Shown piece after piece: positions 15,147 through 23,397 of a stretch of DNA of 64,000 nucleotides. This DNA comes from Gramella jeungdoensis (GTDB taxonomy: Bacteria; Bacteroidota; Bacteroidia; Flavobacteriales; Flavobacteriaceae). The notes beneath the pieces were generated by a model that ran no database searches, was not told the origin of the DNA, and saw nothing but the letters and a program-made list of their open reading frames with translations. The stretch is from assembly GCF_023805255.1 (NCBI RefSeq), contig NZ_JAMSCK010000007.1, positions 1 to 64,000 on the forward strand, in the 5' to 3' direction. The first letter of the stretch is position 1; each line of letters begins with the position of its first letter. Position numbers and translations under genes: made by a program.

Positions 15147-15178
15147 TTGGCTTCCTCGTAAGCTATACCCTATCTTTG
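15147..15178 (+). promoter_or_regulatory. Promoter of the pseudouridine synthase gene
   Basis: TTG at 15147-15149 and TATCTTTG at 15171-15178 are separated by 21 bases, matching the Bacteroidota vegetative promoter pattern TTG-(17-23)-TAnnTTTG. The -7 box ends 14 bases before the ATG at 15193. Confidence 0.7.
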
Positions 15179-15192
15179 CAAAAAATTTAGCG

Positions 15193-16077
15193 ATGAGCAG
15201 GCACGACAGATCTTCAGGCAAAAATAAGAAAGCTTCAGGAAGCAGAGGAGACCGATCTTCTGGCTCAAGACAAAGCGGAAGACAGGGTGGCGGAATGAGA
15301 AAAAAATCCTATGCCAGAGGAAATGCACCCATCAAAAAGAAAATGGAAAAGAGCCCATTTTCTAATGCTGACGGGATAAGACTGAATAAGTACATCGCAA
15401 ACTCCGGAGTATGCTCACGCCGCGAAGCCGATATGTATATCGCTGCCGGAAATGTGACCGTAAATGGAGAGACCATTACCGAAATGGGATATCGCGTAAA
15501 GCTGGAAGATGATGTACGCTTTGACGGAAGACGCCTTAATCCTGAAAAACCTGAATATATCCTGCTCAACAAACCTGCCGGATTTTTCGTAACCGGGAAT
15601 CCCGAAAAAGGTGGAAGAACGGTAATGGAACTGGTTTCCAAAGCTACCCAGGCTAAGGTTAGTCCTGTAGGCAAACTGGACAACCAGGCTAAGGGGTTAC
15701 TGCTATTTACTAACGATGGCACCCTGGCGAAAAAACTTGCCAAGCCAAAGAATGGAATCCGCCAGATCTACCAGGTTACCTTAAATAAAAACTTTAGTCA
15801 GGAAGATATGGACGCCATGCAAAAAGGAGTCTATATAGAAGGATCTAAAGTTATAATCACCGATGTTAGTTTTATCGATAACCGTCCGCATACTGAGGTG
15901 GGTATAGAACTCAACAGCATCAAGGAGCATATAGTCACCAAGATCTTCAAGAGTATGGGATATGAGATTGAGAGCCTGGACCGCGTAGTTTTTGGCGGAC
16001 TAACCAAGAAAGACCTGCCTCGGGGAAGGTTCAGGAATCTTACTGAACAGGAGGTAATTAACCTGGGAATGCTCTAG
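15193..16077 (+). CDS. RsuA/RluB-family rRNA pseudouridine synthase with basic N-terminal tail
   Basis: A 294-residue pseudouridine synthase. Residues 1-55 are a low-complexity tail rich in Ser, Arg, Gly and Lys, likely to be disordered and RNA-binding. An S4 RNA-binding domain follows (about 62-110, LNKYIANSGVCSRREAD). The catalytic domain has the active Asp D163 in VGKLDNQAKGLLLFTNDG. These enzymes isomerise specific uridines of ribosomal RNA; RluB (23S) is more likely than RsuA, but this is not decided. The gene has its own promoter just upstream and lies between the isoprenoid and polyamine genes. Confidence 0.87.
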   Translation: MSRHDRSSGKNKKASGSRGDRSSGSRQSGRQGGGMRKKSYARGNAPIKKKMEKSPFSNADGIRLNKYIANSGVCSRREADMYIAAGNVTVNGETITEMGYRVKLEDDVRFDGRRLNPEKPEYILLNKPAGFFVTGNPEKGGRTVMELVSKATQAKVSPVGKLDNQAKGLLLFTNDGTLAKKLAKPKNGIRQIYQVTLNKNFSQEDMDAMQKGVYIEGSKVIITDVSFIDNRPHTEVGIELNSIKEHIVTKIFKSMGYEIESLDRVVFGGLTKKDLPRGRFRNLTEQEVINLGML

Positions 16078-16131
16078 TAATTTTTTAGGTTTTTCCTTTC
16101 ATTTTTTTAATACATTTACCGGGTCAAAACA

Positions 16132-16151
16132 GAAGTCAGTATACTGGCTTC
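16132..16151. promoter_or_regulatory. Near-perfect 20-bp palindrome between pseudouridine synthase and speA genes
   Basis: GAAGTCAGTATACTGGCTTC contains the perfect 10-bp palindrome CAGTATACTG flanked by GAAG/CTTC with one mismatched pair on each side. It lies 54 bases past the upstream stop codon and about 200 bases before the arginine decarboxylase start. It has the size and symmetry of a dimeric repressor operator. It could equally be a hairpin end of the upstream transcript, although no T-run follows. The rest of the 16078-16353 gap shows no gene. Confidence 0.35.
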
Positions 16152-16353
16152 CAGTCGATTTTTATGTAATTGAAAAAGATCTCTTTTTTATGGCCTGAAG
16201 CTTCTTCGGCCTTAAATCACCGCAGGGCTCAAAGAGCATTCTTTGACAGCCATCTGTCCCCCCACAATCTATTCTTAACATTAATTTACCAATCGATTCT
16301 TTTGACCCTATAAATTATTCTCTAATTTTTAGCCTTTAAAATTTTTTCAAAAA

Positions 16354-17757
16354 TTGAATACCAAGTACAGCGACCTGATTGACCAGACCTATTACTTCCC
16401 GCAGGAAGAATTTACCCTAAATGGTAGCCAGTTAAAATTTCATGATATAAACCTGATGGAACTGGTAGAGAAGTATGGAGCTCCACTGAAGTTCACTTAT
16501 CTTCCAAAGATCTCAGATAATATTAAACGTGCGAAAGGCTGGTTCAGGAATGCCATCGAGAAATACAACTATCCGGGTTCCTATAATTACTGCTATTGCA
16601 CCAAGAGTTCTCATTTTGAACATGTTCTCAATGAAGCCCTGAAAAATGACATTCATATCGAAACCTCTTCGGCCTTCGATATCAATATCGTGGAAAAGCT
16701 GAAGCAGTCTGGCAAGATCACCGACGAAACCTGGGTGCTTTGCAATGGTTTTAAAAGGGATCAGTATATAGAGAATATCAGCAGACTTCTGAATCAGGGA
16801 CACAAGAACTGTGTTCCTATTATTGACAATTACGAAGAACTTGATCTTCTTTCAGAAAATATAAACGGAAAATTCCAGGTGGGTATTCGTATCGCCTCTG
16901 AGGAAGAACCAAAATTTGAATTCTATACCTCAAGGCTTGGAATTGGCTATAAGAACATTGTACCATTCTACAAAAAACAACTGGAAGATAACGAGCAGGT
17001 AGACCTGAGAATGCTTCATTTCTTTATCAATACCGGGATTCGTGACACGGCCTATTACTGGAATGAACTCAACAAATGTCTCAAGGTTTATATCGCCCTT
17101 AAAAAGATATGCCCTACCCTGGACAGCTTGAACATTGGTGGCGGTTTCCCTATCAAGAATTCCCTCGCTTTCGAATACGATTACCAGTATATGGTTGAAG
17201 AGATCATCAACCAGATTCAGCTGGCCTGTGAAGAAGCCGAGGTTGAAGCACCACATATCTTTACCGAATTCGGAAGCTTCACCGTGGGTGAAAGCGGCGG
17301 AGCGATCTATGAAGTGCTTTATCAGAAACAGCAGAACGACAGGGAGAAATGGAATATGATCAATTCATCTTTCATCACTACCCTACCCGATACCTGGGCC
17401 ATAAGCAAGAAATTCGTGATGCTTGCCATCAACCGATGGAATGATGAGTATGAAAGGGTTCTTCTTGGCGGATTAACCTGTGATTCTGATGATTATTATA
17501 ACTCTGAACAGCATACAAACGCTATATATCTTCCTAAGTTCAAAAGAGAGAAACCTTTGTATATAGGCTTCTTTAATACGGGTGCCTACCAGGATACCAT
17601 TGGAGGTTTTGGAGGACTTCAGCACTGTTTGATTCCGCAGCCAAAACACATCCTGATAGACCGGGATGAAAAAGGTGAGCTTACATATCGCCTTTTCAGC
17701 GAACAGCAGGATGCTGAGGATATGCTGAATATTTTAGGTTACAACAGAAACAATTAA
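16354..17757 (+). CDS. speA: Arginine decarboxylase, PLP fold-type III
   Basis: A 467-residue PLP enzyme of the alanine-racemase-fold decarboxylases that makes agmatine from arginine. The cofactor lysine is K84 in CYCTKSSHFEHV. The phosphate-binding glycines are in LNIGGGFPIKNS, and the subunit-shared Cys/Asp motif is GGLTCDSDDYY. It is shorter than E. coli SpeA and of the form usual in Bacteroidota. The start is TTG at 16354: an in-frame stop lies eight codons upstream and the next internal ATG is at residue 35, inside conserved sequence. Agmatinase follows 40 bases downstream, giving the route arginine to agmatine to putrescine. Confidence 0.87.
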   Translation: MNTKYSDLIDQTYYFPQEEFTLNGSQLKFHDINLMELVEKYGAPLKFTYLPKISDNIKRAKGWFRNAIEKYNYPGSYNYCYCTKSSHFEHVLNEALKNDIHIETSSAFDINIVEKLKQSGKITDETWVLCNGFKRDQYIENISRLLNQGHKNCVPIIDNYEELDLLSENINGKFQVGIRIASEEEPKFEFYTSRLGIGYKNIVPFYKKQLEDNEQVDLRMLHFFINTGIRDTAYYWNELNKCLKVYIALKKICPTLDSLNIGGGFPIKNSLAFEYDYQYMVEEIINQIQLACEEAEVEAPHIFTEFGSFTVGESGGAIYEVLYQKQQNDREKWNMINSSFITTLPDTWAISKKFVMLAINRWNDEYERVLLGGLTCDSDDYYNSEQHTNAIYLPKFKREKPLYIGFFNTGAYQDTIGGFGGLQHCLIPQPKHILIDRDEKGELTYRLFSEQQDAEDMLNILGYNRNN

Positions 17758-17797
17758 TATTTTATAACTTTAAAAACAACTAATCAATTTATTAGCC

Positions 17798-18673
17798 ATG
17801 AGCAAAAAGAATTATGCCGGGATACCCGATAAATATGCTCGTATAGACGAAGCAAAAGTGGTATTGATTCCTGTTCCCTACGATGGTACCAGTACCTGGC
17901 AAAAAGGCGCCGATAAAGGCCCTGATGCTTTTTTGAACGCCTCCGAAAACATGGAGCTGTTCGATATTGAGACCCGAAGTGAGGTGTACAAGAAAGGGGT
18001 TTACCTTGCACCTCCCGTGACCGAAGATTCTTCTCCAGAGAAGATGGTGGAGGCTGTTTACAAGACGACCAAGAACTATATTAAACAGGATAAATTCGTA
18101 ACTCTTTTTGGTGGCGAACATTCCATTTCTATAGGAAGCATCAGAGCATTTAATGAGTCTTTTGAAGATCTTACCGTAGTACAGATAGATGCTCATGCCG
18201 ATCTAAGGCCCGAATATGAAGGTTCCAAATGCAATCATGCCTGTGCCGTTCACGAAGCCAGCAAGACCACTAACCTTATCCAGGTTGGGATCCGCTCCAT
18301 GGATATTTCAGAAATGGACCATATGGATGAGAATCAGGTATATTTTGCTCATGACCTGTATGAAGACTGGCAGGATGATGCTATTGGCCAGATGACGCCA
18401 AATGTTTTTATCACTATAGACCTGGACGCCTTCGATCCCAGTATTCTTCCATCAACTGGTACTCCTGAACCGGGAGGACTGTTCTGGTATGAAACGCTGG
18501 AATTTCTGAAAATGATGTTCAAAAAGAAGAATGTGGTTGGTTTCGATATCGTGGAGCTTTGCCCGAATGAAAATGAGAAATCATCAGATTTCCTGGCGGC
18601 AAAACTCTACTACAAGATGCTAAGCTATAAATTCAAATATCAAAATTACAACGAAGACGACGAAGATGAGTAA
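17798..18673 (+). CDS. speB: Agmatinase (ureohydrolase)
   Basis: A 291-residue Mn-dependent ureohydrolase that converts agmatine to putrescine and urea. All metal-ligand motifs are present: GGEHS (H108), DAHAD (D131, H133, D135) and IDLDAFDPS (D208, D210). The upstream arginine decarboxylase makes arginase activity less likely. The C-terminus is unusually acidic (YNEDDEDE). Its last codons overlap the start of the deoxyhypusine-synthase-like gene by eight bases, so the two are translationally coupled. Confidence 0.92.
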   Translation: MSKKNYAGIPDKYARIDEAKVVLIPVPYDGTSTWQKGADKGPDAFLNASENMELFDIETRSEVYKKGVYLAPPVTEDSSPEKMVEAVYKTTKNYIKQDKFVTLFGGEHSISIGSIRAFNESFEDLTVVQIDAHADLRPEYEGSKCNHACAVHEASKTTNLIQVGIRSMDISEMDHMDENQVYFAHDLYEDWQDDAIGQMTPNVFITIDLDAFDPSILPSTGTPEPGGLFWYETLEFLKMMFKKKNVVGFDIVELCPNENEKSSDFLAAKLYYKMLSYKFKYQNYNEDDEDE

Positions 18674-19637
18674 AGGAAGTATATCTCAATTCATAGAAAA
18701 ATATTATCTGCATTTTAACGCGGCTGCACTTGTTGACGCTGCCAAAGATTACGAAAAACAACTTGAACAGGGCTCGAAGATGCTCGTTTCCCTTGCCGGC
18801 GCTATGAGTACCGCTGAACTTGGGAAGATCTTTGCCGAAATGATACGCCAGGATAAAGTGCATATCATCTCCTGTACAGGCGCAAACCTCGAGGAAGACG
18901 TGATGAACCTTGTGGCTCATTCACATTATAAAAGAGTGCCAAATTACAGAGATCTTACTCCGCAGGAGGAATGGGACCTTCTGGAAAAAGGCCTCAACCG
19001 TGTGACCGACACCTGTATCCCTGAGGAAGAAGCTTTCAGAAGGATACAGGGCGAAATCTTCAAGATTTGGAAGGAAGCCGAAGAAAAAGGAGAACGCTAC
19101 TTCCCTCATGAATTCCTATACAAGCTTCTTTTGAGCGGTGCGCTTGAAAAGCATTACGAGATCGATCTTAAAGATTCCTGGATGTATGCAGCGGCAGAAA
19201 AGAACCTGCCTATCGTGGTTCCGGGCTGGGAAGACAGTACACTTGGTAATATTTTCGCCTCTTATGTATTGAAAGGTGAACTAAAAGCCAGTACCATGAA
19301 ATCTGGGATCGAATACATGACCTTCCTTGCCGACTGGTATACCGATAATTCGAAGAACGGAATTGGTTTCTTCCAGATTGGTGGAGGTATCGCGGGAGAT
19401 TTCCCGATATGCGTAGTACCAATGCTTTACCAGGATATGGAAAGAACCGACACTCCTTTCTGGAGCTATTTCTGCCAGATCTCAGATTCTACCACCAGTT
19501 ACGGATCCTATTCAGGTGCTGTTCCAAATGAAAAGATTACTTGGGGTAAACTAGATATCAACACCCCGAAACATATTATTGAAAGCGACGCAACGATAGT
19601 TGCTCCCCTGGTCTTTGCGTATCTGTTGGATATGTAG
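18666..19637 (+). CDS. Deoxyhypusine-synthase-family protein
   Basis: A 323-residue member of the deoxyhypusine synthase family, an NAD-dependent enzyme group that transfers the aminobutyl part of spermidine to an amine. The NAD-site residues in LVSLAGAMSTAELGKI and the active-site lysine K295 in ITWGKLD are preserved. Bacteria have no eIF5A, so hypusine formation is not its job. Known bacterial relatives make homospermidine or related polyamines, which suits its place after arginine decarboxylase and agmatinase. It overlaps the agmatinase gene by eight bases and ends in a strong terminator. Its exact product is inferred, not proven. Confidence 0.88.
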   Translation: MSKGSISQFIEKYYLHFNAAALVDAAKDYEKQLEQGSKMLVSLAGAMSTAELGKIFAEMIRQDKVHIISCTGANLEEDVMNLVAHSHYKRVPNYRDLTPQEEWDLLEKGLNRVTDTCIPEEEAFRRIQGEIFKIWKEAEEKGERYFPHEFLYKLLLSGALEKHYEIDLKDSWMYAAAEKNLPIVVPGWEDSTLGNIFASYVLKGELKASTMKSGIEYMTFLADWYTDNSKNGIGFFQIGGGIAGDFPICVVPMLYQDMERTDTPFWSYFCQISDSTTSYGSYSGAVPNEKITWGKLDINTPKHIIESDATIVAPLVFAYLLDM

Positions 19638-19658
19638 AGAGTTTGACTTTCAATAAGG

Positions 19659-19691
19659 AAAGCTGTCCGCTATTAGTGGGCAGCTTTTTTT
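19659..19691 (+). terminator. Rho-independent terminator of the polyamine operon
   Basis: AAGCTGTCC pairs with GGGCAGCTT around a short loop, followed by a run of seven T. It begins about 22 bases after the deoxyhypusine-synthase-like stop codon and sits in the gap to a convergent gene. Confidence 0.8.
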
Positions 19692-19698
19692 ATTTCCA

Positions 19699-21144
19699 CT
19701 AAACCCTGAAAAAAGCTGAATTCCCTTTTTTCTTCAAGAACATTTCCCAGATCAAGTATCCAAACACAAGCAGGTACTCAGCCGTTATAAACCACAAATT
19801 CTCCTGGTACTCGGTATTAGAATATGCAAAATAACTTAAAAAGACCACCGCAGTCCAGGCTATCACATACCTGAATTGGGTAAATACCGAAAGCACCAAT
19901 GCAATTGTAAGATACCATGGGTGAACTGTAGTTGAGAGAAAAAGATAGGCTGTAATAGCAAAAAGCATACTGGTGATTAGCTGTTGAGTATTGTTATTTT
20001 TTCTGAAAAGACTCAATGCCATAATTATCAGAAAAGTGATAAATGGCAGTACCACTCCCGCGGTCCCAATAATATTATAACCTTTCACCTGGTAACCTAT
20101 CCATCTTACTATATAATAAATACTGGCATTGAACTCGAATTTTCCGAACCAGAGTCCGATGCTTTGGGTAAAGTTCTGAATGACCCCGGAAGAAAAGAAA
20201 GGAAGGAATGAAATGATCACGACAGCAAATACCAGTAAATAATAAATTATCAGTTTCCAGAAACCCTCTATTCTTATACTTGGCTTAGGATGACTTTTTT
20301 TTGCATCACTCAATCTGGTTTCGGAATGATTCTCTTTTGCCTGGCTAAGCGGAGCCGAAGTCTTAAAATACCTGAAGAATAAGGGCAGGAACATAAGGGG
20401 TAGTAATTTCACAGAAACCGATAGCCCAAATAAGACCGCACTCCAAAGCCATTTCTTTTTATGCAACAGGTACAGCGACCACACCAGGAAAAAGACCATC
20501 ACTCCTTCAAAATGCAGGTTCCCGGTAAGTTCAATAATGATAAACGGATTCAGGATATACCAGAAAATACGATGATCGGGAAGACGCATAGCCCTCAACA
20601 GCTTTGTTCCAAAATATAAGGTTCCAAAATCTGCAAGAATGATGACTATTCTGAGGAGAATTACTGAAAAAAGCACACTTGAAGGCGCAAGCCAACCGGC
20701 TATGGCGAAGATAAACTGGTTAATGGGTGCATAATTGGTAAAATTACCTCCACTAAGGCTTCCCATCCCGTGAAACAGCTCTCTGGATTGAGCTATTATG
20801 AAATCTGGCGATCTTATCAGTTCAGCCGGAATGTATTCATACGGGTTCCAGCCATTGGCAAGTAATCGGCCATCCCAGATAAAACGAAAATAATCCTGGG
20901 ATAAATTAGGAATGGCAACCATAAAGAGCAGCCTAAAAATGAGAGCAAGAGAAACCAGGATCCAGAAGTTGTTCTTCTGTACCTGGATAAGTTTAAAGCT
21001 CATAAAGAACAAAGCCCCATAGAGCCCGATAAGTTTTATAAAATCACTCCTGTCAAGGTCATAAGCAAAAGAAAGGTAGAAGGCGATGCACCCGATACTA
21101 AAAATAATCGGGGTCTGGTAAAGTTTTAATTTCCGGAAATCCAT
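19699..21144 (-). CDS. Multi-pass membrane glycosyltransferase (GT-C type, mannosyltransferase-like)
   Basis: A 481-residue membrane protein with about ten or more hydrophobic helices. The first loop carries acidic and aromatic residues (QDYFRFIWDGRLLANGWNPY) like those near the active site of GT-C enzymes that use polyprenyl-phosphate sugars. An ELTGNLHFEG segment is also conserved in this group. It is the last of three consecutive glycosyltransferases; the DPM1-like enzyme two genes upstream could make its lipid-linked donor. The loop at residues 258-289 (TSAPLSQAKENHSETRLSDA onward) is encoded by a repeat-like sequence and appears to be an in-frame insertion. Confidence 0.75.
   Translation of the reverse strand: MDFRKLKLYQTPIIFSIGCIAFYLSFAYDLDRSDFIKLIGLYGALFFMSFKLIQVQKNNFWILVSLALIFRLLFMVAIPNLSQDYFRFIWDGRLLANGWNPYEYIPAELIRSPDFIIAQSRELFHGMGSLSGGNFTNYAPINQFIFAIAGWLAPSSVLFSVILLRIVIILADFGTLYFGTKLLRAMRLPDHRIFWYILNPFIIIELTGNLHFEGVMVFFLVWSLYLLHKKKWLWSAVLFGLSVSVKLLPLMFLPLFFRYFKTSAPLSQAKENHSETRLSDAKKSHPKPSIRIEGFWKLIIYYLLVFAVVIISFLPFFSSGVIQNFTQSIGLWFGKFEFNASIYYIVRWIGYQVKGYNIIGTAGVVLPFITFLIIMALSLFRKNNNTQQLITSMLFAITAYLFLSTTVHPWYLTIALVLSVFTQFRYVIAWTAVVFLSYFAYSNTEYQENLWFITAEYLLVFGYLIWEMFLKKKGNSAFFRV
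20279..20372 (-). repeat. Repeat-like insertion inside a glycosyltransferase gene
   Basis: On the minus strand this segment begins GACTTCGGCTCCGCTTAGCC, which resembles the intergenic repeat at 29015-29068 (CTTTCGACTGCGCCCAGCC). It includes a TCATTCCGAAACCAGATTGA stretch and ends near GTCATCCTAAGCC. It keeps the reading frame open and adds a hydrophilic loop between two membrane helices. Confidence 0.45.
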
Positions 21145-21175
21145 AGAAAATCAGGTCAGCTTCCCGCTAAAATAA

Positions 21176-22651
21176 TCAAACTTCCGGTTTCAGGCTTTTA
21201 AAAACCACAAATCCGAATCCGCTGAAAAGCATCAGGTGAAAGATGAGCAATCCAAATTCATTCAGTTTAAAGGCACTGAAAATAGCAAAACCAAAATAGA
21301 GAAAGAGCAGGGCTTCAATAATAAGGTTAGCCGAAATTTTGTTGGTAAGATACCTGTTCCCTTTCCAGCTATCCTTCAGCGAATTGATATTGAATTTCGG
21401 GGTACGGATGAACTCCGACTTCTTTCCTAAATGACCTTCCAGAACAGCCAGCGAATTATGAACCGAGAATCCCATGGCGATGGAAAAGAAAGTAAAGAAC
21501 ATACCAACGAACCTGAAAAAGGTCTTTATCCCTTTTCCATGGATCTTCGCGTAAGCCACATAATAACAGGCAAAGAAAATGACAGTACTTACGGCAAATG
21601 CAGCCAGCACATTGAAATACCAGCTAAAATCAGGGTTCGTGTTTTTTATGTATAAGACTGGCACGCTCATTACCGCCAGTAATAAAACGATAAGAAACAT
21701 GCTCGAGTTCAAAAGATGGAAAAATCCGTGGAATTTTGTGCTGAAAGAAACCGAAGGATCTTTCAGAAGTTTCCCGTAGTTCTTCCTGAAATTCTCGGCT
21801 GCACCCTTGTTCCACCGGAACTGCTGACTCCTTGCCGCGCTTATCACTACAGGTAATTCAGCAGGGGTTTCCACATTTTCGAGATATTTGAATTCCCATT
21901 TCTTCATCTGGGCACGGTAGCTAAGATCAAGATCCTCAGTAAGCGTATCGCCGCTCCAGTTACCCGCATCGATGATACACTCCTTACGCCAGATACCAGC
22001 CGTTCCATTAAAATTGATGAAATTGCGACCGAAATTGCGACCTGTCTGTTCCAGTATAAAATGAAAATCGAGAGCAAAGGCCTGTATCCTGGTGAGCAGG
22101 GAATAATCCCTGTTCAAATGCCCCCAGCGGGTTTGGACCACTCCGATCTTATCATTCTTAAAATAAGGCAGTGTTTGTAACAACCATTTTCTGCCAGGCA
22201 TAAAATCGGAATCAAAAACAGCGATAAACTTGCCTTTGGCCACTTTAAGGCCTTCTTTTAAAGCACCAGCCTTAAAACCGGTCCTCTCATTTCTCCTTAT
22301 ATGCTGAATATCGAAGTCACGGGATTTGAGTTCCTCAACAATGTCCCTTGTTCTTTCTACAGAATGATCGGTAGAATCATCCAGGACCTGGATCTCTAAT
22401 TTATCTTTAGGATAATCTATGCGCGCTACATTTTTCAGCAAACGCTCCACCACATAATATTCATTGTATAAAGGCAGCTGAATGGTCACGCGGGGCAATT
22501 GGTCTCCTGCTGAAAAATCATATTTTTCGGAATCATCGGTTGCTTTTGTAGCCTTAAGATAATTTACAAGTAAGTGAAGCTGGGAAAGGCTGTATATAAA
22601 AATAACGAGTAAGGCAAGAGTATAAATTGTAATTACCGCTAAATCTATCAT
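21176..22651 (-). CDS. Processive-type family 2 glycosyltransferase (cellulose-synthase-like)
   Basis: A 491-residue GT2 enzyme with one N-terminal membrane helix, a large cytoplasmic catalytic domain and about four C-terminal helices. Catalytic motifs are in order: QVLDDSTD, VFDSDFMPG, TEDLDLSYRAQ and QQFRWNKG, i.e. the D, D, D, QxxRW set of processive or lipid-linked glycosyltransferases. The product is not deducible; relatives make glucosylceramide-type glycolipids or polysaccharide. It overlaps the upstream DPM1-like gene by four bases (ATGA), showing operon structure. Confidence 0.87.
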   Translation of the reverse strand: MIDLAVITIYTLALLVIFIYSLSQLHLLVNYLKATKATDDSEKYDFSAGDQLPRVTIQLPLYNEYYVVERLLKNVARIDYPKDKLEIQVLDDSTDHSVERTRDIVEELKSRDFDIQHIRRNERTGFKAGALKEGLKVAKGKFIAVFDSDFMPGRKWLLQTLPYFKNDKIGVVQTRWGHLNRDYSLLTRIQAFALDFHFILEQTGRNFGRNFINFNGTAGIWRKECIIDAGNWSGDTLTEDLDLSYRAQMKKWEFKYLENVETPAELPVVISAARSQQFRWNKGAAENFRKNYGKLLKDPSVSFSTKFHGFFHLLNSSMFLIVLLLAVMSVPVLYIKNTNPDFSWYFNVLAAFAVSTVIFFACYYVAYAKIHGKGIKTFFRFVGMFFTFFSIAMGFSVHNSLAVLEGHLGKKSEFIRTPKFNINSLKDSWKGNRYLTNKISANLIIEALLFLYFGFAIFSAFKLNEFGLLIFHLMLFSGFGFVVFKSLKPEV

Positions 22652-23340
22652 TTAAAACTATATTTAAAAATCCAGCCGAGGATCTTTACTCCCGCAAAGA
22701 TAGCACCTTTCATCGTTCCTGAAACTTTTGAGAAGCCAATGCGATTTTTATAATGTACAGGCACCTCGGCATAGCTTAGGTTTTGTCGTAAAGCCTTGAG
22801 CTGCATTTCAACCGTCCAGCCATAAGTTTTGTCCTGCATATCCAGCTGCAGTAGTTTTTCATACTTAATCGCCCTGAACGGACCAAGGTCGGTAAACCTG
22901 GAACCAAAAAACAGTTTCATAAGAGTTGTGGCAAGCCAGTTTCCAAATATCTGCGGGAAGGTCATTGAGCCTTTTTCTCTCCACTTCTTTACTCTGGCCC
23001 CTACAACAAAATCCTTATTGTCTTCAATGATCGGCTTCAGGATCCCGTCCATTTCCTGCGGATAATCTGAATAATCCCCATCCAGAAATACGATGACATC
23101 TGGCTTCATATTTTGAGCAGCGATATACTCCATTCCTTTTAAACAGGCATAACCATATCCCTTCCTGGGCTCAGTTAGAACCCTAGCACCGGCTTTTTTA
23201 GCATTCTTTTCGGTATCATCGGTAGAATTATTGCTCACCACGATCACCTCATCCACATAGTCGGGGATATCCTTAATGACAGGTGCAATAGAATCTTCTT
23301 CGTTAAAGGCGGGGATTATAACTTTTATAAGATTGGACAT
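22648..23340 (-). CDS. DPM1-like polyprenyl-phosphate glycosyltransferase
   Basis: A 230-residue family 2 glycosyltransferase with the fold A motif IPAFNEEDSIAPVIKD, the metal-binding FLDGDYSDYP motif and the late TDLGPFRAI segment. This pattern matches dolichol/polyprenyl-phosphate mannose synthase-like enzymes that charge a lipid carrier with a sugar from a nucleotide donor. No C-terminal GtrA-like membrane domain is present, only one weak hydrophobic tail. It precedes and overlaps the cellulose-synthase-like gene, and could supply lipid-linked sugar to the GT-C enzyme two genes on. Confidence 0.87.
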   Translation of the reverse strand: MSNLIKVIIPAFNEEDSIAPVIKDIPDYVDEVIVVSNNSTDDTEKNAKKAGARVLTEPRKGYGYACLKGMEYIAAQNMKPDVIVFLDGDYSDYPQEMDGILKPIIEDNKDFVVGARVKKWREKGSMTFPQIFGNWLATTLMKLFFGSRFTDLGPFRAIKYEKLLQLDMQDKTYGWTVEMQLKALRQNLSYAEVPVHYKNRIGFSKVSGTMKGAIFAGVKILGWIFKYSFK

Positions 23341-23374
23341 GAAGTCGTTTCTGTTTTTGCGAATTCTGAGTGCG

Positions 23375-23382
23375 CAAATTTA
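23375..23382 (-). promoter_or_regulatory. Candidate -7 box for the three-glycosyltransferase operon
   Basis: The minus strand reads TAAATTTG, an exact TAnnTTTG match, about 35 bases before the DPM1-like start. No TTG lies at a suitable distance upstream, so evidence is partial. Confidence 0.4.
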
Positions 23383-23397
23383 GAACAAGCTTAGAAT

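Noticed and set aside
18666-19637. Annotation as genuine hypusine-forming deoxyhypusine synthase
   Set aside because: Bacteria have no eIF5A substrate, so a polyamine role is more sensible.
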